Source: Sphingobium sp. 15-1 (lineage in GTDB: Bacteria; Pseudomonadota; Alphaproteobacteria; Sphingomonadales; Sphingomonadaceae). Taken from it: a stretch of 64,000 bases of DNA. Under the pieces are notes generated by a model that saw only the letters and a program-made list of their open reading frames with translations, made no database searches and was not told the origin of the DNA. Location: the NCBI RefSeq assembly GCF_013375535.1, contig NZ_JABXJG010000001.1:1612001-1676000 (forward strand), read 5' to 3'. A program made the position numbers and the translations under genes. Positions 33,233 to 43,068 of the stretch are shown piece after piece (position 1 is the stretch's first letter; each line of letters begins with the position of its first letter).

Positions 33233-34687
33233 TTATTGGTTGCTCTGACGGTTCAGGAAGCGCGGAATGTCCGGAGACGCCCCGCCCTCATCGCTGGCGG
33301 CGGCGCCCTTGTCCGCGCCGCGGGTCAGGCCCGCCATGCGTTCGAACAGCGTGCCGCCGGTGGCGACGCGGGGAGCGGCCTGCGGCGCGGGGGCCGGAGC
33401 GGGCTTGGCTTCGGCCTCCTCGGCGCCCAGCAGCAGTTCGTCCTGCGACGGGTCTTCGTCCGAAAAGACGGCAGCCGGGCGCGACGGCGCGAAGGGCGCG
33501 GGCTTGGGCTGTTCCGCGACCGGCGGGGTCAGCGGCGCAGGCGCGGGCGCGGCGGGCACGTCCAGTTCCAGCGTCTCGGGTTCCGGTTCCGGCGCGGCAA
33601 CCGGCGCAGGGGCCGGAGCAGCCGCAGGCGCGGGTTTGGCAGCGGCGGACTGCGGAACCGCGACGGCTGGGCGGCTGGCGAAGCTGAACGGCTGCGTCAG
33701 CGGTGCGGCGGCGGCGCCACTATCGCTGTCGATGCCCGTTGCGACCACCGATACGCGGATCTTGCCGTTCAGATTGTCGTTGAAGGCCGAACCCCAGATG
33801 ATGTTCGCGTCCGGATCGACCAGCTCGCGGATATGGTTGGCCGCTTCATCGACTTCCATCAGGCGCATGTCGTCGCCGCCGACGATGGAGACGATCACGC
33901 CCTTGGCGCCGCGCATCGACACGCCGTCGAGCAGCGGGTTGGCGATCGCCTTCTCCGCCGCCTGGAGCGCGCGGCCGTCGCCTTCGGCTTCGCCGGTGCC
34001 CATCATCGCCTTGCCCATCTCGCCCATCACTGAGCGGACGTCCGCGAAGTCGAGGTTGATGAGGCCCGGCATGACCATCAGGTCGGTGATGCCGCGAACG
34101 CCCTGCTGCAACACCTCGTCCGCCATCTGGAAGGCTTCCTTGAAGGTGGTGTTGGGGTTGGCGATCAGGAACAGATTCTGGTTCGGAATGACGATGAGGG
34201 TATCGACATGCTTTTGCAGTTCTTCGATGCCGCTTTCGGCCGACTTCATGCGGCGATTGCCCTCGAAGGTGAAGGGCTTGGTCACCACGCCGACCGTCAA
34301 TATGCCGCGATCACGCGCCGCCTTGGCGATGACGGGAGCAGCGCCGGTGCCCGTGCCGCCGCCCATGCCGGCCGCGATGAAGCACATATGCGCGCCGTCC
34401 AGCGCCTGCTCGACCGAGGCGATGGTTTCTTCAGCGGCGGCCTTGCCGATTTCGGGGCGGGAGCCTGCGCCCAGGCCTTCGGTGATTTGCGGACCAAGCT
34501 GGATGCGCCGTTCCGCCGGCGAGGCGTTCAGCGCCTGCGCGTCGGTATTGGCGACGATGAAATCCACACCCTCGACCGAAGCGGCGATCATGTTCGCGAT
34601 GGCGTTGCCGCCCGCGCCGCCGACGCCGATCACCGCGATGCGTGGCTTCAACTCGTCCACATGCGGCGGGCTGATTTCAATGCTCAT
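33233..34687 (-). CDS. ftsZ: Cell division protein FtsZ
   Basis: Tubulin-like GTPase that forms the Z ring, 484 aa. The tubulin signature GGGTGTG is at residues 109-115. [12 protein letters not shown] near the N-terminus and [11 protein letters not shown] (T7 loop) complete the GTPase domain (to about 320). A long Ala/Pro/Glu-rich linker (about 330-465) precedes the conserved C-terminal peptide DIPRFLNRQ, which binds FtsA. The linker is typical for alphaproteobacteria. The gene is last in the dcw cluster. The 110-bp gap to ftsA contains an AT-rich stretch that may hold its own promoter. GGAGGGAGC precedes the start. Confidence 0.98.
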   Translation of the reverse strand: MSIEISPPHVDELKPRIAVIGVGGAGGNAIANMIAASVEGVDFIVANTDAQALNASPAERRIQLGPQITEGLGAGSRPEIGKAAAEETIASVEQALDGAHMCFIAAGMGGGTGTGAAPVIAKAARDRGILTVGVVTKPFTFEGNRRMKSAESGIEELQKHVDTLIVIPNQNLFLIANPNTTFKEAFQMADEVLQQGVRGITDLMVMPGLINLDFADVRSVMGEMGKAMMGTGEAEGDGRALQAAEKAIANPLLDGVSMRGAKGVIVSIVGGDDMRLMEVDEAANHIRELVDPDANIIWGSAFNDNLNGKIRVSVVATGIDSDSGAAAAPLTQPFSFASRPAVAVPQSAAAKPAPAAAPAPAPVAAPEPEPETLELDVPAAPAPAPLTPPVAEQPKPAPFAPSRPAAVFSDEDPSQDELLLGAEEAEAKPAPAPAPQAAPRVATGGTLFERMAGLTRGADKGAAASDEGGASPDIPRFLNRQSNQ

Positions 34688-34797
34688 AAATATTAGCTCC
34701 CTCCAGCTTCGGTGACGTGAGCGAAACTGTCATCGAAGGTTAATGCAACAGATAATGGCGTAATTCACCAGTAAATTTCGTCTGACTTCACTTTATT

Positions 34798-36084
34798 TCA
34801 ATAGTTGGTCTTCATCGCCTTGACCATTCTCTGCCACCATGCAGGCGCTCCGATACGATGGACCGTCTGAGGAGCGGGCGCTATCGTTCTAAGATCAACC
34901 GGGTTTGAAGCGCCGTAAAGCGCAAGACCAGCCAAGGTTGCAAAGGCCGGACCGCTATGCGCCTCAGGCAACGCGGCCAATCCGCGAGGCCGCCCGATGC
35001 GCACGGCGCGCCCTAGAGCACCTTGCGCATAGTCGGCAATGCCCTTCATTTCCGCGCCGCCGCCGGTCAGCACCACCTGCCGCCCGGTGGGCGTATTGAA
35101 GCCCATGCCCGCGAGCGCCGCATTAACCTCAACCATGATCTGGTTGAGCCGCTCGCAGATCACCGCCACCAGCGCGGCGCGGGTGATCTTGCCGCCATCG
35201 GCATTGGGACCGGCGCTCTGCCCCGGAATGGCGACATCGCCATGGGGCGCGGCGATCTCGATCATGTCGCGGAAGTCGCGGCGGTTCTGCATGGCGGAAC
35301 CGTAGAAACATTTGATCCGCTCCGCCTGGCTGCGGCGGATACCGAAGGCCGACGCGATGTCGTCGGTGATGTCCGACGCGCCGATGGGGATGCTGTGCAG
35401 GCCGACCAGCATGCCGCCCGCGTAAAGCGAGACATTGGTGACCCCCGCGCCCAGTTCGACCAGCGCAACGCCCAGATCCCGCTCCTCTTCCGACAGGCAG
35501 GCAAGACCCGTCGCGATCGGGGACGCGACGATGGAGTTGACGTTGAGATAGGCCCCGCGCACGCAGAGGTCGAGATTGGCCAGCGGCGCGCCGTCGGCCA
35601 GCACCACATGGATGTCGACGCCCAGCAGGTCGGCATGCATGCCAAGCGGCTTCTTCACCGGCACCCGGCCATTGATGGTGAAGCAGGTCGGCTGCGCATG
35701 CAGCACCACCCGGCCCTCGGGGTCGATCCCCTGCTGGCCGGTCGTCAGAAGATCGTCAATATCCGCCTGCTCGACGCGATAGCCGCCCATGTCGCGCTCG
35801 ACCGTCACGACATCGCTGACCAGGCTGCCACCCGAGAAACTGACCCAGACATCCTCGATATTCGTGCCGGCGACCCGTTCGGCCTGTTCGACCGTCTCGC
35901 GCACGGCAAGTTCGGTGCGCTCCATGTCGGCAATGAAGCCGCGCCGCACGCCCCGGCTTTCGCGCTGGCCCGTCCCCAAAATCGCCAGTTCACCATTGTC
36001 GGCGCGCCCCGCGATCAGCGCGGACACCTTCCACGACCCGATGTCGATCGCGGTGATGAACTTTTCGACCTTGGGTTGGGCCAT
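34798..36084 (-). CDS. ftsA: Cell division protein FtsA
   Basis: Actin-like ATPase tethering FtsZ to the membrane, 428 aa. The N-terminus TAIDIGSWKVSALI is the phosphate-1 motif. GAGVTNVSLYAGG and VLTGGGAEMKGIADYA are the later ATP-binding motifs. The C-terminus ends WWQRMVKAMKTNY, an amphipathic helix suited to membrane binding. It follows ftsQ by 5 bp. Confidence 0.97.
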   Translation of the reverse strand: MAQPKVEKFITAIDIGSWKVSALIAGRADNGELAILGTGQRESRGVRRGFIADMERTELAVRETVEQAERVAGTNIEDVWVSFSGGSLVSDVVTVERDMGGYRVEQADIDDLLTTGQQGIDPEGRVVLHAQPTCFTINGRVPVKKPLGMHADLLGVDIHVVLADGAPLANLDLCVRGAYLNVNSIVASPIATGLACLSEEERDLGVALVELGAGVTNVSLYAGGMLVGLHSIPIGASDITDDIASAFGIRRSQAERIKCFYGSAMQNRRDFRDMIEIAAPHGDVAIPGQSAGPNADGGKITRAALVAVICERLNQIMVEVNAALAGMGFNTPTGRQVVLTGGGAEMKGIADYAQGALGRAVRIGRPRGLAALPEAHSGPAFATLAGLALYGASNPVDLRTIAPAPQTVHRIGAPAWWQRMVKAMKTNY

Positions 36085-36089
36085 CGGGC

Positions 36090-37040
36090 TTAGCCTTCCT
36101 CACCCTTGGCGGGCGCGTCGGCGCTCGCCGCAGGCTTTTCATCGGATGCGCCGGTTCCTTGACCCTGCGGCAAACGGAGCACGAACCGGTCGGGATCGCG
36201 CATGTCGAACTTGACGATGCCCCGGCCCAGCAGCCGGTTCACGCCGTCCATCCGCGCGAAATTGACCAGCGCCGTGGCCGATGGCTTGTCACCTTCCGGC
36301 AGGGAGAGCGTCTCTCCCGACTGAAAGCGCAGATCCCAGCGGCGGTTCCCGACCCAGGTCGCCCCCGCCAGCATCGGCTTCAATGCGGGCGCATTTTCCA
36401 TCAGCTTGTTGAGGCCCGCCGTCTGAAGATTGGCGTTCGGCCCCACCACCAGCGGGAGATCAGGCATGGACCCCGACGATACCGATTGCAGCACCACGCC
36501 CTGCACGTCGATCAGGTGGAGCTGCCCGTCATGCTGCCACACCGCGACCGGATCGCGCTCGACAATGTCGACCACCAGCGTATCGGGCAGGCGGCGGGAA
36601 ATGCGCGCATCCTTGACCCAGCCAAGCTTCAGCATGTCGCCGCGCACCTTGGGCAGATCGAGCGAGAGCATGGAACGGCTCACCTGCCCCAGCGCGATAT
36701 TATAGATGGGCAGCTCGTCCATCCGCTCGACGCCGCGCACTTCGACCTTCTCGACCTCGAACCCGGCGCTGGCGGCCAGTTCGGAGGCTTTCTGCCCGGC
36801 CATGGCAGGCAGGCCCATCAATATCGCAATGCCCAGCACCGCCGCCAGCACGATGCCGACGATCGCCCAGCTTGCCATGCGCTGAAGCGTCTCTTCGCTG
36901 AAGGGCAGCAAGTCGAGCAAGCTGTCCACCCAGCTCCGGCGCTTGACCGAACGGCCCCGCCCTCCGCTGCGGCCGCGCGCGCCGGCGGTGCGCGTCGTCA
37001 GCCGCGCCGTCCCGCCACGCCGGATGCGTGCTTCAGCCAT
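36090..37040 (-). CDS. ftsQ: Cell division protein FtsQ
   Basis: Bitopic divisome scaffold protein, 316 aa. A basic, disordered N-terminus (residues 1-60, rich in Arg and Gly) is followed by one transmembrane helix (about 76-97, IVGIVLAAVLGIAILMG). The periplasmic POTRA region begins VEKVEVRGVERMDE, then the FtsQ domain (VDIVERDPVAVWQ). ATG at 37040 has GGGG upstream and overlaps the ddl stop by 8 bp; the in-frame upstream part belongs to ddl DNA. The order ddl-ftsQ-ftsA-ftsZ is the standard dcw end. Confidence 0.95.
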   Translation of the reverse strand: MAEARIRRGGTARLTTRTAGARGRSGGRGRSVKRRSWVDSLLDLLPFSEETLQRMASWAIVGIVLAAVLGIAILMGLPAMAGQKASELAASAGFEVEKVEVRGVERMDELPIYNIALGQVSRSMLSLDLPKVRGDMLKLGWVKDARISRRLPDTLVVDIVERDPVAVWQHDGQLHLIDVQGVVLQSVSSGSMPDLPLVVGPNANLQTAGLNKLMENAPALKPMLAGATWVGNRRWDLRFQSGETLSLPEGDKPSATALVNFARMDGVNRLLGRGIVKFDMRDPDRFVLRLPQGQGTGASDEKPAASADAPAKGEEG

Positions 37041-37998
37041 ATGCAGCCCCCTTTTTCGGCCCCTTTTGCGCTCCCTCCAGCGCGTCCTCGACAATACGCT
37101 CCACCAGCTCGGCATAGTCAATGCCCAGCTTCGCCGCCTGTTCGGGAACGAGGCTCAAAGGGGTCATGCCCGGCTGGGTATTCACCTCCAGCAGAAACAG
37201 CCCCTCTACGCCCAAATTGTCGTCCCAGCGGAAATCGGAGCGCGACGCGCCCTTGCAGCCCAGCAGTTGATGGGCGCGCAGAGCGATCGACTTGCAGGCT
37301 TCCGCAATCTCGTTGGGAATCTCCGCCGGGCAGACATGTTCGGTCATGCCGTCGGTATATTTGGCGTCGAAGTCGTAGAAGCCGCTTTTCGGGCGCAGTT
37401 CCGTCACCAGCAGCGCCTCATCGCCCAGCACGGCGGTCGTCAGTTCCCGGCCGCGAATATAGGGTTCGGCCAGCAACTCATCGAAATGCAGCCACGGCCC
37501 CTCGACATCCCGGCCGATGGGCGAGCCATAATTGCCGTCCTGCGTCACGATGGCGACGCCGACCGAGCTGCCCTCATTGACCGGCTTCACCACATAGGGG
37601 CGCGGCAGCGGATCGGCTTCGAACAGGCTCTCGCTGGACACGATATGGCCGCCGGGCATGGGGATGCCATGGGGCACCAGCGCCTGCTTGGTAAGCTGTT
37701 TGTCGATGGCGATGACGGATGTGGCGAGGCCCGAATGGGTGTAGGTAAGGCCCATCAGGTCCATCATGCCCTGCACCGTGCCATCCTCACCGGGGACGCC
37801 ATGGAGGGCGTTGAAGACGACATCCGGCTTGGTTTCTGAAAGGCGCAGGGCGACGTCGCGGTCCATATCAATGCGCGTAACCTTATGGCCGCGCGATTCC
37901 AGCGCCTTGGCGACGCCCTCGCCCGACGACAGCGAAACGGGCCGCTCGGCGGACCAGCCACCCATCAGGACGGCAACATGCCAGGGGCCACGGCTCAC
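37033..37998 (-). CDS. ddl: D-alanine--D-alanine ligase
   Basis: ATP-grasp enzyme making the D-Ala-D-Ala dipeptide for MurF. It is 321 aa. Seen: WHVAVLMGGWSAERPVSLSSG, HGVPGEDGTVQG, PYVVKPVNEGSSVGV (ATP binding), ASRSDFRWDD and LLEVNTQPGMTPLSLVP (metal-binding Glu and Asn). The start overlaps the murB stop by 4 bp. Confidence 0.97.
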   Translation of the reverse strand: MSRGPWHVAVLMGGWSAERPVSLSSGEGVAKALESRGHKVTRIDMDRDVALRLSETKPDVVFNALHGVPGEDGTVQGMMDLMGLTYTHSGLATSVIAIDKQLTKQALVPHGIPMPGGHIVSSESLFEADPLPRPYVVKPVNEGSSVGVAIVTQDGNYGSPIGRDVEGPWLHFDELLAEPYIRGRELTTAVLGDEALLVTELRPKSGFYDFDAKYTDGMTEHVCPAEIPNEIAEACKSIALRAHQLLGCKGASRSDFRWDDNLGVEGLFLLEVNTQPGMTPLSLVPEQAAKLGIDYAELVERIVEDALEGAQKGPKKGAAYG

Positions 37999-38936
37999 TT
38001 CTTCACTCCCACAAGATTTTCAACTTTGGCGTCGTCGGCGGACAGGCCGACACGCTGAATTTCCCATTCGAGGTCAATGCCGCTCTTTGCCTTCACCCGG
38101 CGGCGGACTTCTTCGCCCAAAGCCTCGATGTCCGCGCTTGTCGCGTCGCCAAGGTTGAGCAGGAAATTGGTGTGCTTCTCCGAAACCTGCGCGCCGCCCA
38201 GTTGCAGGCCACGGCAACCGGCTTCGTCCACAAGCTGCCAAGCCTTGTGCCCATCGGGATTCTTGAAGGTCGAACCGCCGGTCTTGCTGCGGAGCGGCTG
38301 ACTTTCCTCGCGAGCGGCGGCGATGCGGTCCATCTCCGCCTGAATGGCAGCCGGTTCGCCCGCCACGCCCCGGAACACGGCGCTCACCACCACCGCGCCC
38401 TCGGGCAAAGTGCTATGACGATAGGTGTAGCCCAGCGCATCGAGCGGCAACGTGACCCGCTCGCCCGAGCGCAGCACGACCTCGCACTCCACCAATATGT
38501 TGCAGGTCTCACGCCCATAAGCGCCGCCATTCATCCGCACGAAGCCGCCGACCGTGCCGGGGATCGAGCGCAGGAACTCCAGCCCCGCGATCCCCGCATC
38601 CCGCGCCGTCGAGGACACGAGAATGCCCGAAGCCCCTCCCCCGCAACGCAGCGACGTCGCGTCCACCTGCTCGACCTTGGCGAAGGGCTTGCCGAGGCGC
38701 ACGACCACGCCCGGAACGCCGCCATCGCGCACGATCAGGTTGGAACCCAGCCCCAGCCCCATCACCGGGATCGCCGGATCGAGTTCACGCAGAAGATCGG
38801 AAAGGTCTTCCACATCCTTCGGCTCGAACAGCCATTGCGCAAGGCCCCCCGCCTTGAACCAGACGAGGGGACCGAGCGGCGCATCCGCCTTGAGCGAGCC
38901 GCGAACCGAAGGAAGGGTCGTCGCCGCCAGCGTCAA
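37995..38936 (-). CDS. murB: UDP-N-acetylenolpyruvoylglucosamine reductase
   Basis: FAD-dependent reductase forming UDP-MurNAc, 313 aa, type II (no extra loop). Seen: VWFKAGGLAQWLFEPKD, GLGSNLIVRDGG, SIPGTVGGFVRMNGGAYG (FAD and substrate), and SGSTF-equivalent TGGSTFKNPDGHKAW with the catalytic Ser. It overlaps ddl downstream and the 65-aa ORF upstream, each by 4 bp, so it is translationally coupled on both sides. Confidence 0.97.
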   Translation of the reverse strand: MTLAATTLPSVRGSLKADAPLGPLVWFKAGGLAQWLFEPKDVEDLSDLLRELDPAIPVMGLGLGSNLIVRDGGVPGVVVRLGKPFAKVEQVDATSLRCGGGASGILVSSTARDAGIAGLEFLRSIPGTVGGFVRMNGGAYGRETCNILVECEVVLRSGERVTLPLDALGYTYRHSTLPEGAVVVSAVFRGVAGEPAAIQAEMDRIAAAREESQPLRSKTGGSTFKNPDGHKAWQLVDEAGCRGLQLGGAQVSEKHTNFLLNLGDATSADIEALGEEVRRRVKAKSGIDLEWEIQRVGLSADDAKVENLVGVKK

Positions 38937-39130
38937 TCGCGCATCCCCCAGAGCCGCATCCAGCCCTTCATCGCCTTCATGCCCGCTTCGCCCGCCTGGG
39001 TCGCGGCGATCCCCGCATCGACATTGCGCTGGGCCGCATCGACCATCTGCTGCGCGACCTCGACACCCTGCATCTGGGCGTCGATCATGCGCTTCTGCAT
39101 TTCGAGGCCGACATGGAAGAGCTCGAACAT
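38933..39130 (-). CDS. Small protein of unknown function between murC and murB
   Basis: A 65-aa frame fused into the dcw cluster. Its ATG (39130) shares one base with the murC stop (TGATG) and its stop overlaps the murB start by 4 bp. The sequence [20 protein letters not shown]... is rich in Met, Gln and Ala with no signal peptide or membrane span; it looks like one or two amphipathic helices ending MKGWMRLWGMRD. I do not recognise the family, although the heptad-like helix pattern recalls phasin-type proteins. The tight overlaps argue that it is translated. Its function is unknown. Confidence 0.7.
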   Translation of the reverse strand: MFELFHVGLEMQKRMIDAQMQGVEVAQQMVDAAQRNVDAGIAATQAGEAGMKAMKGWMRLWGMRD

Positions 39131-40566
39131 CAGGCCGCCTCTTTCGCTGCGACAGCCGGAGCCAGCCCCGCCGCCCATTTGGTGATGTCGCCCGCGCCCA
39201 GGCAGATGATCATGTCGTCCGCCTGGACATCGGCCGCGATCATGCGGGCAAGGTCGTCGGCGCCCTCGATGGTCGCGGCGTTGCGATGGCCGCGGCGCTT
39301 CAGGCCCGCCACCAATTCAGCGCTGTCGACGCCCTCGATCGGCTGCTCGCCCGCCGGATAGACCGGGGCGGCATAGACGATGTCGGCGTCGTTGAAGGCC
39401 TGCTGAAACTCGTCCATCAGGTCGCGCAGGCGGGTGAAGCGATGCGGCTGGACCACGGCGATGACCCGGCCCCCACTCCCCGAAGCAGACAGGCCTTCGC
39501 GGGCGGCGGCGAGCACCGCCTTGATCTCGACCGGATGGTGGCCATAATCGTCGATCACGGTCGCGCTGCCGCCGTCGACAGCGATTTCCCCGACCTTGGT
39601 GAAGCGGCGCTTCACCCCGCCGAACTTGGCGAAGCCGGTCTGGATGGTCGCGTCATCGATGCCCATCTGCAACGCCACGCCGATCGCCGCCATGGCGTTC
39701 AGCACATTATGACGGCCCGGCATCGGCATTTCGATGCCCTCGATCCGGCGAAGCGACCCATCGCGCTCGCGGATTTGCACGTCGAAGCGGTTGCCGCCGG
39801 GGATGGGCTGGACATTCTCGCCGCGAATGTCGGCCTGTGCCGAGAAACCATAGGTGACGATGCGCCGGTCCTGCACGCGGGGCAGGATCGCCTGCACCTC
39901 GGGATGGTCCAGGCACAGCATCGCCGCGCCGTAGAAGGGCACATTTTCGACAAACTCGACAAAGGCGTCCTTCACCTTGTCGAAGCTGCCATAATGGTCG
40001 AGATGTTCGGGATCGATATTGGTCACGACCGCCAGCGTGCCGTCGAGCCGCAGGAAGCTGCCGTCGCTCTCATCGGCCTCGACAACCATCCAGTCGCTCT
40101 TGCCGAGGCGGGCGTTGGAGCCGTAGCTGTTGATGATGCCGCCATTGATGACGGTCGGGTCCACCCCGCCCGCATCCAGCAACGCCGCGACCATAGAGGT
40201 GGTGGTGGTCTTGCCATGGGTGCCCGCAACGGCGACAGTGGACTTCAACCGCATCAGCTCCGCCAGCATTTCGGCGCGGCGGATGACGGGGACACGGCGC
40301 TCCAGCGCCAGATCGACTTCCGGATTGCCCTTCTTGATCGCGGTAGAGGTCACGACCACGGCAGCATCGCCCAGATTTTCGGCCTTGTGGCCGATCATCA
40401 CGGGGATGCCCTTCTTGCGCAGCCCTTCCACGACATAGCCTTCCGCCACGTCGGACCCCTGAACCTTGTAACCCAGATTATGCATCACCTCAGCGATCCC
40501 GGACATGCCGATGCCGCCAATGCCGATGAAATGGATCGTGCCGATGTCGGTGCCGACACCCTTCAT
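39130..40566 (-). CDS. murC: UDP-N-acetylmuramate--L-alanine ligase
   Basis: Adds the first amino acid of the muropeptide stem. It is 478 aa. N-terminal Rossmann motif [19 protein letters not shown]-binding [37 protein letters not shown]; and [13 protein letters not shown] in the C-terminal domain. The murG-murC gap (about 120 bp) is the largest within the cluster and holds a palindromic repeat. Confidence 0.97.
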   Translation of the reverse strand: MKGVGTDIGTIHFIGIGGIGMSGIAEVMHNLGYKVQGSDVAEGYVVEGLRKKGIPVMIGHKAENLGDAAVVVTSTAIKKGNPEVDLALERRVPVIRRAEMLAELMRLKSTVAVAGTHGKTTTTSMVAALLDAGGVDPTVINGGIINSYGSNARLGKSDWMVVEADESDGSFLRLDGTLAVVTNIDPEHLDHYGSFDKVKDAFVEFVENVPFYGAAMLCLDHPEVQAILPRVQDRRIVTYGFSAQADIRGENVQPIPGGNRFDVQIRERDGSLRRIEGIEMPMPGRHNVLNAMAAIGVALQMGIDDATIQTGFAKFGGVKRRFTKVGEIAVDGGSATVIDDYGHHPVEIKAVLAAAREGLSASGSGGRVIAVVQPHRFTRLRDLMDEFQQAFNDADIVYAAPVYPAGEQPIEGVDSAELVAGLKRRGHRNAATIEGADDLARMIAADVQADDMIICLGAGDITKWAAGLAPAVAAKEAA

Positions 40567-40589
40567 ACGATATTATCCTTGCTATAATG

Positions 40590-40671
40590 CCCGTTCACCC
40601 TGAGCCCGCCGAAGGGCTTCACGTCTTCCTTCAGGAAAAAAGAGGGCTTCGACAGGCTCAGCCCGAACGGG
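40590..40671. repeat. Palindromic repeat in the murG-murC gap
   Basis: Arms 40590-40619 and 40644-40671 pair imperfectly; family CCGTTCGGGCTGAGC. It is an insertion into an otherwise overlapping operon and must be transcribed with it. Confidence 0.8.
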
Positions 40672-40687
40672 GAGAGGTTGGCGTTCG

Positions 40688-41854
40688 TCATGCAGGAACA
40701 CCCTGCAAATTGAGACTGGTCGGCGTCGGCCCGACCTTGAGCGGATCGTTCATGATCGGCGCCGGGCCGATGCTTTCCAGCAGGTCCGCCATGTCGCGCG
40801 CCGCATCCGGACGGCCGCAGGCGCGGGCGCGCTTGGCGGCGTTCTGAAGCGCGCCGGGTTCCAGCGCCATCTTCTGCATCTGCTTGGCAAGTTCGACGGC
40901 GGTAAAGCGCGCCTGCGGGATGGTCCTCGCACCGCCCGCCTCGGTCATTTCGCGGGCATTGGCGGTCTGATGGTCGTCCATCGCGCTGGGCAGCGGGATC
41001 AGGATCGCGGGCCGCCCCGCGCAAGTCAGCTCCGCCAGCGTCGAAGCCCCCGCCCGCGCAATCACCAGATGCGACCAGCCCAGCTTTTCCGGCACATCGT
41101 TGAAATAGGTCGCGAGGTCGGCGGGAATCTCAAGATCAGCATAGAGCTTGCGGACCCGCTCTATATCCTCGGCGCGACACTGCTGCGTCACTTGCAGTCG
41201 GCGGCGCAGACTCAAGGGCAACATGCCCAAGCCGTCGGGCACCACGCTTGAGAGGATCGTTGCTCCCTGACTGCCGCCGATCACCAGCACGCGGAAGACG
41301 CTCTCGTCGGTCAATGCGGGGAATTCCTCCTCGCGGAGATGCTTCACTTCCTCGCGAACCGGATTGCCGATCAGATGGACCTTATCGGCATATTTGTCCT
41401 TGAGCCGCTGCACGTCGGGATAGGCCGTCGCGATCGCATCCACCCGGCCCGCCAGATAGCGGTTCACCCGGCCCAGCACCGCATTCTGCTCATGGATGGC
41501 GGTCGGAATGCCATCGGCCAGCGCGCCGAGCAGCGCAGGCATGGCCGGATAGCCGCCAAAGCCGACCACGGCGGTCGGGCGGAACGTCTCGTTCAAGCGG
41601 CGCGCCATCGCCCGGCCCGCCAGGATCGCGTTCAACGCCCCGGCCCAGCTCTTCGGATTCTTCGTCATGCGCCCGGCGGGCATGACATGAACCTGCGCCT
41701 TATCGAAAATGCCGGGAATCTTGGCGCCGCGCTCATCCGTCACCAGCGCGACATGATGGCCGCGCGCCATCAGCTCCTCCGCGACGGCATGCGCTGGAAT
41801 CATATGACCACCCGTCCCGCCTGCGGCGAGGACGAAGTGCCGGGAAATGCTCAT
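40688..41854 (-). CDS. murG: Undecaprenyldiphospho-muramoylpentapeptide beta-N-acetylglucosaminyltransferase
   Basis: GT-B fold transferase at the inner membrane making lipid II from lipid I, 388 aa. Seen: AAGGTGGHMIPAHAVAEEL (G loop 1), VGFGGYPAMPAL, GGSQGA, and AGASTLAELTCAGRPAILIPLP (UDP-GlcNAc site). ATG 41854 overlaps the ftsW stop (ATGA) and has GGAG 6 nt upstream; the longer frame is ftsW DNA. Confidence 0.97.
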   Translation of the reverse strand: MSISRHFVLAAGGTGGHMIPAHAVAEELMARGHHVALVTDERGAKIPGIFDKAQVHVMPAGRMTKNPKSWAGALNAILAGRAMARRLNETFRPTAVVGFGGYPAMPALLGALADGIPTAIHEQNAVLGRVNRYLAGRVDAIATAYPDVQRLKDKYADKVHLIGNPVREEVKHLREEEFPALTDESVFRVLVIGGSQGATILSSVVPDGLGMLPLSLRRRLQVTQQCRAEDIERVRKLYADLEIPADLATYFNDVPEKLGWSHLVIARAGASTLAELTCAGRPAILIPLPSAMDDHQTANAREMTEAGGARTIPQARFTAVELAKQMQKMALEPGALQNAAKRARACGRPDAARDMADLLESIGPAPIMNDPLKVGPTPTSLNLQGVPA

Positions 41855-43053
41855 CGACCACTCCATTTGACGACCGTGTGCCGACCCATGAAGGGATTGC
41901 GCCGCGTGAACGCGAGCAACAGGCCGACGCCGATACAAAGCGCCAGCATAGAGGAGCCGCCATAGCTGATAAAGGGCAGCGTCATGCCCTTGGACGGAAA
42001 TATCTGGGCATTGACGCCCATGTTGATGATCGCCTGCAAGCCGAACTGGGTGGTGAGGCCCGCGGCGGCGAGGATGGTGAAATTATCGTCCTCATCCAGC
42101 ATCCGCAGGAACACCCGCACGACGATGGCCAGATAGACGCAGGCGATGCCGATGCAGGCGAGCAGGCCGAACTCCTCCCCGATGACGGAGAAGATATAGT
42201 CGGTATGCGCTTCAGGCAGGCGGAACTTGTTCTGCCCACCGCCCGGCCCGACGCCAAGGAAGCCGCCATGGGTGATGGTGCGGAAGGCGAGTTCGGTCTG
42301 GTCCGGCCCGGTATCCTGCGCGATGCCGATGCCGAGGAAGTCGTTGATGCGCTGACGGCCATTTTCATAGAACATGTACATCAGCACCAGCCCGCCCAGC
42401 GCGGCCCCCGCCAGACCGCCAATGGCGCGCATCGACACGCCCGACAGCAGCAGCAACCCGCCCCAGCAGGCGAGGAAGATCACGGTCTGCCCGAAATCCG
42501 GCTGTTTCATCAGGATCGCCGCGATCAGCGCCGTGGTCACGCCCGTCAGCGGAATCACCGGCAGGCTCATATCCTTGCCGCGCAGCGACAGCAGCCAGGC
42601 CATGGTGACGACGTAGACGGGCTTCAGAAATTCGGACGGCTGGAAGCGGAAACCCGGCAGGTCGATCCAGCGCTTCGCCCCGTTCACCACGGAGCCCAAC
42701 ACGGGCACCAGCAACAGCGCCAGCCCAAAGACGATGCACAGGCAGAAGGCCAGCCGACGCGCCTGAGTCCGGGGCAGCATGGAGATCACCAGCATGATCG
42801 GCAGGCCGATGAACACCCACATCAACTGACGGTAGAAATAGATGAGCGGGGTCACGGAAACCGTGCTGGTCGACCGGTCGATCGCCGCCACGGGCGAAGC
42901 CGCCGCGACCGCCACCAGCCCGATCGCCATCAGCGCGACGATCAGCGACAGCAGCACGCGGTCGATTTCCCAGAACCAGATGGCCAGCGCCGTGCGCTCA
43001 CGCGGGACGGTGCGGTTCCTGAACTCCTTTACAAGATCGCCTGCCCTCGACAT
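41851..43053 (-). CDS. ftsW: Lipid II polymerase FtsW
   Basis: SEDS family glycosyltransferase of the divisome, 400 aa with about ten transmembrane segments. Family landmarks: VVNGAKRWIDLPGFRFQPSE, KQPDFGQTVIF (catalytic Asp region), DFLGIG, and HTDYIFSVIGEEFG. The C-terminus includes SYGGSSMLA. It partners FtsI (PBP3), encoded further upstream. 15 bp separate it from murD. Confidence 0.97.
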   Translation of the reverse strand: MSRAGDLVKEFRNRTVPRERTALAIWFWEIDRVLLSLIVALMAIGLVAVAAASPVAAIDRSTSTVSVTPLIYFYRQLMWVFIGLPIMLVISMLPRTQARRLAFCLCIVFGLALLLVPVLGSVVNGAKRWIDLPGFRFQPSEFLKPVYVVTMAWLLSLRGKDMSLPVIPLTGVTTALIAAILMKQPDFGQTVIFLACWGGLLLLSGVSMRAIGGLAGAALGGLVLMYMFYENGRQRINDFLGIGIAQDTGPDQTELAFRTITHGGFLGVGPGGGQNKFRLPEAHTDYIFSVIGEEFGLLACIGIACVYLAIVVRVFLRMLDEDDNFTILAAAGLTTQFGLQAIINMGVNAQIFPSKGMTLPFISYGGSSMLALCIGVGLLLAFTRRNPFMGRHTVVKWSGR

Positions 43054-43068
43054 GCCCCTTTTGCCCCT

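Noticed and set aside
33267..34715. A 482-codon plus-strand frame opposite ftsZ, Ser/Ala-rich
   Set aside because: Antisense shadow of ftsZ; no start signal or domain.
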